The translations under genes were made by a program, and so were the position numbers. Shown here piece after piece: positions 1 through 7,628 of a DNA stretch of 64,000 bases. Origin of the DNA: Thiohalocapsa halophila. GTDB taxonomy: Bacteria > Pseudomonadota > Gammaproteobacteria > Chromatiales > Chromatiaceae. The stretch lies in assembly GCF_016583825.1 (NCBI RefSeq), contig NZ_NRRV01000010.1, positions 1 to 64,000 on the forward strand, read 5' to 3'. How positions within the stretch are numbered: position 1 is the first letter of the stretch; every line of letters starts with the position of its first letter. The notes beneath the pieces were generated by a model. That model was given only the letters and a program-made list of their open reading frames with translations. It was not told where the DNA came from and searched no databases.

Positions 1-139
1 TTGGGCGGCGGGCTGGGCGGCGGGCTGGGAATGCATCACCAGTTGCGAGGACGTACTCGGGCAGCGCCTGCAGGACAGCAGGCTGGCGGATTATCCAGAT
101 GTCTCTCGCGCTCGCAACGCGCACCCGCGACTTGGCGTC
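1..139. other. Left window edge, no confident gene
   Basis: This stretch lies downstream of the minus-strand epmB. On the minus strand an ATG at 36-34 opens a frame reading MHSQPAAQPAAQ that leaves the window. It could be the start of the next gene in the epmB operon; epmA is a known neighbour of epmB, but nothing here proves it. The Pro/Ala/Gln repeat comes from a 12-base direct repeat (GGGCGGCGGGCT, twice in positions 3-26). Confidence 0.25.
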
Positions 140-1147
140 TCATGACAGCGGCAGCTTGCTCGCCGCGCCCGGTAGCTCGCGGACCAACAGCGGTGTCAGA
201 TACCCCGGCAGACGCGCCCGCAGGGCCTGGTCAAGGGCACGGGCGCGGGCGTCGCTCACGGCGAAATGGGCGGCGCCGGCGACGGGGTCGAGCTGATGCA
301 GGTAATAGGGCAGCACACCGCAATCGAAGAGCCGCTCGCTGAGCGCCGTCAGACAGCCGACGTCGTCATTGACGCCGCGCAGGAGCACGCTTTGGTTGAG
401 CAGCGTCACGCCGGCGTTGCGCAGCATCGCCAGTGCCTCGGCCGCGGCGGCGCCGAGCTCTGTCGGATGATTGGCATGGATCACCAAGGCACCGCGCTGC
501 GGTTGGGTGCTGAGCAGGTGGCACAGCGCGGGGGTTACTCGGCTCGGCAGCACCACGGGCAGCCGGCTGTGCACGCGGATGCGGCGCAGCCGCGGCATTG
601 CCGCCAAGCGCGCGAGCAGATCGCCGAGGGCATCATCGTCCAGCAGCAGCGGGTCGCCGCCGCTGAGAATCAGCTCCTGCACATCCTCGGTAGCCGCGAG
701 CTCGGTCAGCGCGGCGTCGAGCCTCTGGCGTGCCGGCAGCGCCGCATAGGGGAAATGCCGCCGAAAGCAATAACGGCAGTGCACCGCACAGGCGCCGGTG
801 GCCACCAGCAGCGCGCGCCCATGATACTTGCGCAGCAGACCGCCCTCGCTGCAGGCGGCCTGCTCGGCCAGGGGGTCGGGGCCGAAGCCCGCCGCCGCGT
901 CCAGCTCCGCGCGCACGGGCAGCACCTGGCGCAGCAGCGGGTCATCCGGGTCGCCGCGGCGCATCAATCCCGCGAGCCCGCGCGGCACCAGTAAGGGAAA
1001 GCTCGGCGCATCGGCCAGTATCCGTGCCCGCGCGGCGGGGCCGATGTCGAGGAAGTCCAGCAGCGCGTCGACCTCGGTGAAGGCACCCGCCAGCTCCTGC
1101 TGCCACAGCGAGCGGCTGCGCTTTTGTGCCAGGGCATGCATGCGCAT
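140..1147 (-). CDS. epmB: EF-P beta-lysylation protein EpmB (lysine 2,3-aminomutase-like)
   Basis: A 335-aa radical SAM, PLP-dependent enzyme of the lysine 2,3-aminomutase family. In the known pathway EpmB converts (S)-alpha-lysine to (R)-beta-lysine, which EpmA attaches to elongation factor P to relieve ribosome stalling at polyproline. The radical SAM cluster motif is C120-AVH-C124-RY-C127, followed by the ELILSGGDPLLL motif typical of this family. The start chosen is the ATG at 1147, two bases after the stop of the upstream MFS gene, so the pair is almost certainly co-transcribed. A longer reading of this frame would run inside the MFS gene. The length fits E. coli EpmB (342 aa). Confidence 0.93.
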   Translation of the reverse strand: MRMHALAQKRSRSLWQQELAGAFTEVDALLDFLDIGPAARARILADAPSFPLLVPRGLAGLMRRGDPDDPLLRQVLPVRAELDAAAGFGPDPLAEQAACSEGGLLRKYHGRALLVATGACAVHCRYCFRRHFPYAALPARQRLDAALTELAATEDVQELILSGGDPLLLDDDALGDLLARLAAMPRLRRIRVHSRLPVVLPSRVTPALCHLLSTQPQRGALVIHANHPTELGAAAAEALAMLRNAGVTLLNQSVLLRGVNDDVGCLTALSERLFDCGVLPYYLHQLDPVAGAAHFAVSDARARALDQALRARLPGYLTPLLVRELPGAASKLPLS

Positions 1148-1149
1148 CG

Positions 1150-2535
1150 TCAGCCGGCGTCGTCCACCGAGACGTCGCGCAGGGTGAGCGCATAGGCAGC
1201 GACGGCGAGGGCGCCGACACCGAGCAGACCGATGACCGTGGCCGTGTCGTAAATGTCCGCCAGCACCCCGACGAAGCCCCCGAGCAGCATGGCGACGCCG
1301 ATGATGGTGTTGCTCACCGCCACCATGGCCGCGCGGTTGTCGCTGTTGGCCATGTCCACCAAGTAGACCTTGCGGCCGAGGCGCACACCGGCGTGCGCGA
1401 TGCTCACTGATAGAAACAGACCGGCGAGCAGCCAGGTGAGCACCCTGTCCTGAAGGCCGTTTTGGCCCACGACCCAGGTGGCGATGCCGGTAACGCCACC
1501 GAGCGCCGCCGCCAGCGCCATCACCCATCGGGCCGAGCGGTCGCTGAGCCGGCCCCAGATGGGTGCGCTGAGGGCACCCGCGAGTCCGCTGGCGATGATC
1601 AGCAGCCCAAGCCCGGAGACGGCCGTGTCGCCGCTGCGCTGGAGCAAGAGCACGTAAAAGGGCGGTGCCAGCGCCAGGCTCAGCAGCCCGATGCGGGTGA
1701 TGAGATAGCGGCGAAAGTCCGGGTCCGTGCGCAGCAGGTCCAGGCTGGCGAGGGCCTGGGTCAGGGCATTGCCGCCGCCGCCGGTGGCGCCGGGCTGCTC
1801 GCGGATGGCGACGAACACCAGCGCGCCCAGCAAGAAGAGTCCGCCGCCGGCGGCCAGCAGCAGACCATAGACCAGTCGCTCGGATTCCAGCCCGCCGAGC
1901 ACGCCGAGGGCAATGCCGAGGGCCAGGGTGGCGGCGCCGGCGATGCCCGCCGACCAGCCCATGAGTCGCCCGCGGCGGGACTTGGAGACGGTCTTGCCGA
2001 GCACATCCTTCGCCGAGACCGAGCAGAGTCCGCGCGCCAGGCTGAACACCGCCAGGAGCCCCAGGATGGTCCAGCCGGCGGCGGCGCCGTCGAGCGTCAG
2101 CGCGGCCGCCGCCATGGCGCCGAGGACCGCGGCGGAGAGCAGGGCGCCCAGGATCCAGACCGGCTTGCGCTGCGGCATGCGGCGGATATAGGCGGCCACG
2201 GCCAGCTGCGGCAGCAGCACGCCGGATTCGCGCACGGGCACCAGCAGGCCGACGAACACCGCCGGTGCTCCCAGCGCGCCGAGCAGCCAGGGCAGGACCA
2301 GCTTGGCGCTGGAGAGCTCGTCGGCCACCTTGCTCAGCAGATTGGCGACCAGATAGGCAAAAAAGTTGCGGGGCTGATCGTTGCAGGACTCGGGGGGGAT
2401 GTCCTTGCAGACACGGGCGTCCTCGTCACCGGTGACGAAGTCGTAGAGCTGACCCAATGCCCGCTCGGGCGCGGTGGGGTAGCGTGCATTTCGCCCCGCG
2501 GCGGGACTTTCATGCTGAGGCTGTGTGTGGTTCAT
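1150..2535 (-). CDS. MFS transporter
   Basis: A 461-aa inner-membrane protein with about a dozen hydrophobic segments. A cytosolic N-terminus of about 75 residues precedes the first helix and contains DEDARVCKDIPPESCNDQPRN. MFS-like signatures include GRLMGWSAG after the fourth or fifth helix and GRLSDRSARW between the two halves. The substrate is not evident. The ATG at 2535 is chosen because the upstream alternative at 2580 adds an unlikely Cys-rich leader. It overlaps nothing and is followed after two bases by epmB. The divergent SRPBCC gene begins 95 bases away, so the gap should hold both promoters. Confidence 0.85.
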   Translation of the reverse strand: MNHTQPQHESPAAGRNARYPTAPERALGQLYDFVTGDEDARVCKDIPPESCNDQPRNFFAYLVANLLSKVADELSSAKLVLPWLLGALGAPAVFVGLLVPVRESGVLLPQLAVAAYIRRMPQRKPVWILGALLSAAVLGAMAAAALTLDGAAAGWTILGLLAVFSLARGLCSVSAKDVLGKTVSKSRRGRLMGWSAGIAGAATLALGIALGVLGGLESERLVYGLLLAAGGGLFLLGALVFVAIREQPGATGGGGNALTQALASLDLLRTDPDFRRYLITRIGLLSLALAPPFYVLLLQRSGDTAVSGLGLLIIASGLAGALSAPIWGRLSDRSARWVMALAAALGGVTGIATWVVGQNGLQDRVLTWLLAGLFLSVSIAHAGVRLGRKVYLVDMANSDNRAAMVAVSNTIIGVAMLLGGFVGVLADIYDTATVIGLLGVGALAVAAYALTLRDVSVDDAG

Positions 2536-2630
2536 AATGCAGGTGGAACCGCAGAGGGCATTCCGGGTCGCAACAAACATCGTGCACGCGGCCGGGGTGC
2601 GCCGCGCAACATCCGGCTTGGGAGATCGTC

Positions 2631-3095
2631 GTGGTCAAAGCGCAAGCGAGCATCGAGATCGAGCGGCCCCCGGACGCGGTGTACGCCTTCGTCGCCGAGG
2701 ACTTCGAGCGCAACTATCCGCGCTGGTCACCGGAGGTGAAGGAGCTACGCATGATCTCGAAGGGGCCGATGCGGGTGGGGACCATCGCCCGCCAGGTGCG
2801 TGTGGATCAGGGGCGGCGCACCGAGTCCACCTTCAAGATCACTGAGATGCAGCCGGCGCAGCGGCTGACCTTTCAGGGCACGAGCTTCCCCTTCCTCGTG
2901 GATTACCGCTTCGACGGCGCTTCGGAGCATACCAAGCTCACCTTCACCTTCGAGCTGCGGCGCCTCGATCTGATGATGCGCCCCTTCGAAAAGCTGATCC
3001 GCTCGGCGGTGCAGGATGGCGCCGAGCGCACGGTACGCAACCTGAAGCGGCTGATCGAGGCCGAGTGCGCGCCGCCGCAGCGGCACTCGGCATGA
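2631..3095 (+). CDS. SRPBCC family protein (polyketide cyclase/dehydrase-like)
   Basis: A 154-aa protein with the START/Bet v 1-like fold pattern: an N-terminal strand with IEIERPPDAVYAFVAEDFER, a central set of strands (ITEMQPAQRLTFQG), and a long C-terminal helix (PFEKLIRSAVQDGAERTVRN). Members bind hydrophobic ligands; the ligand here cannot be told. It begins with GTG at 2631, preceded by GGGAGA at 2620-2625. It is transcribed away from the MFS/epmB pair. There is no signal peptide, so it is cytosolic. Confidence 0.8.
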   Translation: MVKAQASIEIERPPDAVYAFVAEDFERNYPRWSPEVKELRMISKGPMRVGTIARQVRVDQGRRTESTFKITEMQPAQRLTFQGTSFPFLVDYRFDGASEHTKLTFTFELRRLDLMMRPFEKLIRSAVQDGAERTVRNLKRLIEAECAPPQRHSA

Positions 3096-3210
3096 GCGCG
3101 CGGGCCAGCAGCACCGCCGACCCCTGCCCGCGTGCGGCCACAACGAGCCCTGCTCGCGCGGGGCAGCACCCGTGCTCGGCGGGTCGGCGGAAAATTGGGC
3201 GGAGACTGTC

Positions 3211-3657
3211 ATGAACTTCGTCGTCGAGAAAGACCCCGGCGTGATTCCCACGGTGCTGGCGCAGATCCTGGATAGCTGCGTCAACGGCGTGACCCTGTCC
3301 GATCCGGACCTGCCGGACAACCCCATCGTGTTCGCCAACGCGATATTCGAGCACATGACCGGCTATTCACAGGACGAAATCATCGGCCATAACTGCCGTT
3401 TCCTCCAGGGCGACGATCGCGACCAGCCCGGCATCGCCGAGATCCGTGCCGCCATCGCCGAGGAGCGGCCGGTGGAGGTGACGCTGCGCAATTATCGCAA
3501 GGACGGCAGCCGCTTCTACAATCGCTTGAGTATCCGCCCGCTGCTGGACCCCGAGGGCAAGGTCATCTACTACCTCGGTGTGCAGTACGACGTCACCGAG
3601 CAGGTAGAGGCGCAGCAGGAGATCGCCCGTCTGACGGAGCTGCTCGGGCAGGGGTGA
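3211..3657 (+). CDS. Short LOV-domain blue-light photoreceptor
   Basis: A 148-aa protein that is almost entirely one PAS/LOV domain. The flavin-binding motif GHNCRFLQGDDRDQ lies at residues 59-72, and C62 is the cysteine that forms the photoadduct with FMN in known LOV proteins. Further LOV signatures are the VFANAIFEHMTGYS region and LRNYRKDGSRFYNRLSI. A short C-terminal helix (VEAQQEIARLTELLGQG) resembles the A'/J-alpha helices of the stand-alone short LOV proteins of Pseudomonas. No kinase, GGDEF or HTH output domain is attached, so signalling must go through a partner. The ATG at 3211 follows GGAGAC; an earlier GTG at 3172 would add 13 unlikely residues. Confidence 0.93.
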   Translation: MNFVVEKDPGVIPTVLAQILDSCVNGVTLSDPDLPDNPIVFANAIFEHMTGYSQDEIIGHNCRFLQGDDRDQPGIAEIRAAIAEERPVEVTLRNYRKDGSRFYNRLSIRPLLDPEGKVIYYLGVQYDVTEQVEAQQEIARLTELLGQG

Positions 3658-3724
3658 CGGGCCGCGCCCGCCCCACTGACCGGCAGGCCCGGCGTCGGGC
3701 GCTGGATGGCGGGCAGCGGCCCCC

Positions 3725-5491
3725 TCAAGCGGGAGTGGCGCGGGTCGTGTGGGCGCCCGCAGGGCCCGCTCCGCTGCCCACATCCAGCGCCTCGAGCCGC
3801 GCTGCCACCGGCCGTTTGGCCCATGCCCCGTCATCCGGTCCGTAGAAGGCTTTGTCCAGCAGTTTCAAATCATCCCTGAGCGGCGGGCCGAGCCGCAGCA
3901 TCAGCTGAGCGAGATTGCCGGGCGGTCGCTCGGGCCACACTGCCGCGCCCCAAGCCAGCAGCGCCGTGCGCGCGTCCGCGGCTGAAGCTCGCGCGTAGGC
4001 GTCGGCGACGCCGGCGATCAGCACCTCGGGGTCGGGCTCGGTCGGGGGCGCTGCCCGGCTTTGGGGCGCGGGGTCGGGCGGTGCCGGTGCTCGCTGTCGC
4101 CGCCGGCGCTGCAGGCCGCGCCGGGGCCAGAGCAGGATTCCCCAGAGCACAATCCCAAAGAGCGCGACGCCTGCGGCGAGCATGATCACCCAGGCCGGTA
4201 GGCCGGCCATTGCGTCCCGCTCGGCGCCGGCCGCACTGCGCTGTGTGGATGGTCCGTCGCCGTCGGCGGAGGTCGGTGCCCCGGCGTCGCCGGCGGCAGC
4301 CTGCTGATCGCGGGCCCAGCGGGCGGCCGGTCGGCGCTCCGCAGAGGCCAGCGGCGCGACGGTGAGGGTCCAGTCTGGCAAGGTCGCCGTGCGCGGCGCG
4401 CTCGCCCGGGTGTCCCACCAGTCCAGGGCCGGGCCGGGCAGCACGTAGCTGCCGGCCTCGGCTGCGCTGATCAGCACGCGCTCGGTGCGATAGCCGACGA
4501 TGCCGTCGCTGGCTCGCTCGTTCCAGAGCCGCGGCGCGTCTTCTTGCACGCGCAGCTGAAACGGGATGCCCAGCGGAATGGCCGGCAGGCGCTCCGCCGG
4601 CAAGCCTTCGACGCGCAGCGTGATCATGCGCTCCAGGCCCTGTCCCGGGGCGATGCGGACCTCCGTGGGGCCCGCCTCGGTGAGCGTCAGGTCCCGTGCC
4701 GGCAGCCAGGTGTCGGCATCCGCGCCGGCGGGCAGCGGGCTGGCGCTGATGTGTAGCGGCTCCGCCCGATGGCGCACCGGTGCACCGCCGGCAGGCTGCC
4801 AGGCATCGAAGCCGATCCCGGTGATTGCCAATGGGCCCGGGCGCTGCGGGAACAGCGAAAAGCGCTGCACCAGGACATGCGTCTTGTCCTCGTCGGTGCT
4901 GCGGCTGGTGCCGAGGGGCAGCAGGCGGGCCCCGTCGGCTTGTGGTGTCGGCAGATGCCCCTGGGGTGGACCATCCGGCGAGCGCACGCGCAGCGTGATC
5001 AGGAATTCCTCACCGACGACGCCCGCGCTCGGGGTGACCTCTGCGCTGACGCTGATACGCTGCGGCGAGACATCCGCTGGCGGTGGCGCTGTCTCGGTGG
5101 GCGCCGGCAGCAGGCGCGACTGCGGACTGGTGGCCTCTGCGACCATCAGCGCCAGCTCCGGCGTCCGCGTGCCACCGATGGTCAGCGCCGGCACCGAGAG
5201 CTGGCCGCTGCGCCTCGGCAACAGGGTCAGGATCAGCTCATGGCGCTCGCGCCGGCGGCCGTTGACGGTGCTAACGGTTTGCGCCCGGCGGCGGCCGACG
5301 ACCTCGAAGTCCGCCGCCAGGGGGCCGAGATCCAGCGCCGTCGGCAACGGGTCATCGCTCGTGAGCGTGAATGTCACGCGCTCGCCGGCGGCTACACGCG
5401 CCTTGTCGAGCTGGGCCCCGAGCTGGGCCTGAAGCAGCTCGGCGGCGGCGGGCGCCGCCATCAGCCACAGCCACAGCGGCCACAGCCGCAT
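3725..5491 (-). CDS. batD: BatD family protein (periplasmic, membrane-anchored)
   Basis: A 588-aa BatD-like protein. It has a signal peptide (MRLWPLWLWLMAAPAAA), periplasmic beta-rich repeats beginning AQLDKARVAAGERVTFTLT, and a transmembrane helix near residue 455 (AWVIMLAAGVALFGIVLW), followed by a basic, proline-rich cytosolic tail. Bat proteins accompany MoxR ATPases and VWA proteins in many bacteria, but no batA, batB or moxR is in this window, so it is an orphan. An alternative ATG at 5557 overlaps the stop of the upstream gene as ATGA and would add 22 residues before the signal peptide. The ATG at 5491 gives the more normal signal sequence. It follows the bciB-like gene directly. Confidence 0.85.
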   Translation of the reverse strand: MRLWPLWLWLMAAPAAAELLQAQLGAQLDKARVAAGERVTFTLTSDDPLPTALDLGPLAADFEVVGRRRAQTVSTVNGRRRERHELILTLLPRRSGQLSVPALTIGGTRTPELALMVAEATSPQSRLLPAPTETAPPPADVSPQRISVSAEVTPSAGVVGEEFLITLRVRSPDGPPQGHLPTPQADGARLLPLGTSRSTDEDKTHVLVQRFSLFPQRPGPLAITGIGFDAWQPAGGAPVRHRAEPLHISASPLPAGADADTWLPARDLTLTEAGPTEVRIAPGQGLERMITLRVEGLPAERLPAIPLGIPFQLRVQEDAPRLWNERASDGIVGYRTERVLISAAEAGSYVLPGPALDWWDTRASAPRTATLPDWTLTVAPLASAERRPAARWARDQQAAAGDAGAPTSADGDGPSTQRSAAGAERDAMAGLPAWVIMLAAGVALFGIVLWGILLWPRRGLQRRRRQRAPAPPDPAPQSRAAPPTEPDPEVLIAGVADAYARASAADARTALLAWGAAVWPERPPGNLAQLMLRLGPPLRDDLKLLDKAFYGPDDGAWAKRPVAARLEALDVGSGAGPAGAHTTRATPA

Positions 5492-5553
5492 CAGCGTCGC
5501 CGGCCGGCACCAATGCCCGCCGCCGCGCCGCGCCGAGCTGGCGCAGCCTGGCC

Positions 5554-6885
5554 TCATTGGCGCTCGGCCCGCTGCCCGCCAGCCGGCGGCTGGAGCCCTT
5601 CGCCGAAGGCTTCCCGGTGGGCATCGTCATAGGCTGCCAGCGTGCGATAGACGTATTGCGGCACGATACGGGGCTCGAAGCGGCGGAAGTGGCTGCGCAC
5701 GTGGTGCAGGTTGCGGAGCATTTTCATTTCGATAATGGCGCGGGCGAACTCCAGGCCCCGGGGACCGCGGTTGCGCTGCAGCCAGGCGATGAAGCGGCGC
5801 ACGGGCTTCGGCGGCTTGCCCGGTGGCTTGGCGAGCATCTGGATGTAGCGCGGCACGCCGCGGGTACGGTCCCCGGCGCTGTCCAGTGTCGTGGTCTCCA
5901 AGTCCTCGCGGAGCAGGTCCAGCAGCTTGGCGCCGCGGTCGGTGCGCACCAGCACCCATTGCCAGCCGAGGCGTGCGCCCATGTAGCCGATGGTGATGTC
6001 GGCCAGGGTGTTGGCGTAGTCGAAGCAGGACAGGCACGCGGAGGGAAAGATGCCTTCCAGCTTGTCCATGGGGAAATCGATGTAATTCAGCCGCTCGGTG
6101 CTGCCGTCTTCATGGTGCATGTGCAGGCTGTAGTCCTGCATGAACTCGTAGTGGACGATGGTCTGCGGGGAGCGCGAGACCTGCTCCAGGAAGTAGGTCA
6201 GGTCGGGGTAGGTGACGTTGTCCGAGCAGGGGATACCGATGACGTCCAGGCGCTCCAGGCCGAGCTTGTCCTCGGCGGCGCGCAGCATGTGCACCTGACA
6301 GCCGGTGCCGATGACTGCGAGACGGCGGACACCTGCGTCGCGCACGGCACCCAGCAGGCCAAGACTCGGCGACAGGCAAGGCTTGTTGCCGGCGCTCGCC
6401 AGCACCTCGGCGGGCGTGCGCGCCAGCATGGGCCGTGGCGCGAAGCGGGTGCCGGGCATGGTGCCCGCGGTGATCACCGCCTCCACCTCGCCGCGCTCCA
6501 GCAGCCGCGCGGCGAGGCTGGTCACCATGCCGGACCACTGCGCACCCGCCACGGGTTGTTGCATGCGCGCGGCCAGCATCTGCTGAAAGACGCCGAAGCG
6601 CAGCTCGTCGCCATCGCGGCGGTTGCGGCCGAACAGGCGCTGCTCGATGGCCTCGGCGCGGTTGCGCACGAACACACAGGCCCGGGCCATGTCGGGCTTC
6701 AGCCAGGTGTCGCAGAGGCCGCAGTCGCTGCACAGATTGGGACGCCCGGCGAGGCGCTCGTCGCGGGAGAGCAGGGTGCTCTGGCGCAGACCCTTGGACG
6801 GGCCGCCGAGGGTCTGGGGATCGGGCTCGATGTCCAATGGCATCTCCAAAGGCGGCGGCGCGGCGCGACGCGGGTCTTGGGGCAT
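5554..6885 (-). CDS. bciB: BciB/HCAR-like coenzyme F420 hydrogenase beta-subunit family reductase
   Basis: A 443-aa iron-sulfur flavoprotein of the FrhB/FdhB family. Near the N-terminus CSDCGLCDTWLKPDMARAC supplies a 4Fe-4S ligand cluster. Further on are GTGCQVHMLRA, GIPCSDNVTYPDL and PSACLSCFDYANTLAD. The stretch HYEFMQDYSLHMHHEDG and the FDYANTLADITIGYMGA region closely resemble plant 7-hydroxymethyl chlorophyll a reductase and bacterial BciB, the ferredoxin-dependent 8-vinyl reductase of (bacterio)chlorophyll synthesis. That points to a phototrophic host, though related family members have other substrates. The ATG at 6885 has GAGAG about ten bases upstream; a later ATG at 6843 is possible. 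The stop overlaps an in-frame ATG of the batD frame (ATGA). Confidence 0.75.
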   Translation of the reverse strand: MPQDPRRAAPPPLEMPLDIEPDPQTLGGPSKGLRQSTLLSRDERLAGRPNLCSDCGLCDTWLKPDMARACVFVRNRAEAIEQRLFGRNRRDGDELRFGVFQQMLAARMQQPVAGAQWSGMVTSLAARLLERGEVEAVITAGTMPGTRFAPRPMLARTPAEVLASAGNKPCLSPSLGLLGAVRDAGVRRLAVIGTGCQVHMLRAAEDKLGLERLDVIGIPCSDNVTYPDLTYFLEQVSRSPQTIVHYEFMQDYSLHMHHEDGSTERLNYIDFPMDKLEGIFPSACLSCFDYANTLADITIGYMGARLGWQWVLVRTDRGAKLLDLLREDLETTTLDSAGDRTRGVPRYIQMLAKPPGKPPKPVRRFIAWLQRNRGPRGLEFARAIIEMKMLRNLHHVRSHFRRFEPRIVPQYVYRTLAAYDDAHREAFGEGLQPPAGGQRAERQ

Positions 6886-7628
6886 AGGGCGCGGGATCTC
6901 TCGTCTGGGTGGGTCAGTGCGGTCGACACCCTGCGGCGGCGCTCGCCGCACGGGCATTGCCGGCGCCTGCACTGTAAACCGAAATCGCCAGACCCGGAAC
7001 CGAAACGCAGGAGTGCGCTGAGTCTAGCCGCAAACATGGTGTCCTCGGCGGCACCGGCGGTATCATGTGCCCCATGGCAGGCGAGCCCAACAAGACCCAG
7101 CGCCGAATCATCACGCGCTCCGCTACGGGCACGCGCACTTCCCCTATGGCGCAACCGAGGACGGCAAGGATCTCCGCGACAGCTGAGGGCCGCGCCGGGC
7201 CTGAGCGATGAGCACCGCGTGCGCAAACTGTGCGCCAATTCCGGACCTTTGCGCCGCCGCAAGGTAGCGCTCCCGGCTCATGCCCACGCGGTATCGCAGC
7301 AAGGCAGTCGCCGGACCCATTCCCCGGCTTCGCATAGGGTCCAAGCGTTGGGCGCTATGGCTGCTTCCATGATACTGTTCCCAGGCGGGCGTCGGGGAAT
7401 CCCTGATTAGCGCCTGCGCTGCCGGCGTCCGGCATAGCGCCTCACGCCGGGCCCTGCCGGCATCAACGGCCGAGCGGGTTTCTGCGTCAGCGCTCCGGTG
7501 TGCGCACCCTGGAAACGGCTGCTGCATCCGGGCCGGCGTCGGCGACTCGCCGCTGCATCCAGCGACGGTCCACCCTGGCACGGGCATTCCCAGAGGATGC
7601 ACGTCTATTCACCGACCGACTGACGAGC
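6886..7628. other. Gene-poor stretch with one possible broken small ORF
   Basis: No convincing long gene is visible on either strand. A possible small gene starts at the ATG at 7074, preceded by TATCAT about ten bases upstream, and reads MAGEPNKTQRRIITRSATG before losing its character. In another frame the same segment ends with YGHAHFPYGATEDGKDLRDS and a TGA at 7184-7186. The two halves could be one small protein interrupted by a frameshift. The rest of the gap should carry the promoter of the downstream GGDEF/EAL gene. Confidence 0.3.

Noticed and set aside
5371-7410. Plus-strand open frame of about 680 codons across batD and the bciB-like gene
   Set aside because: It is antisense to two recognisable genes and shows no domain of its own.
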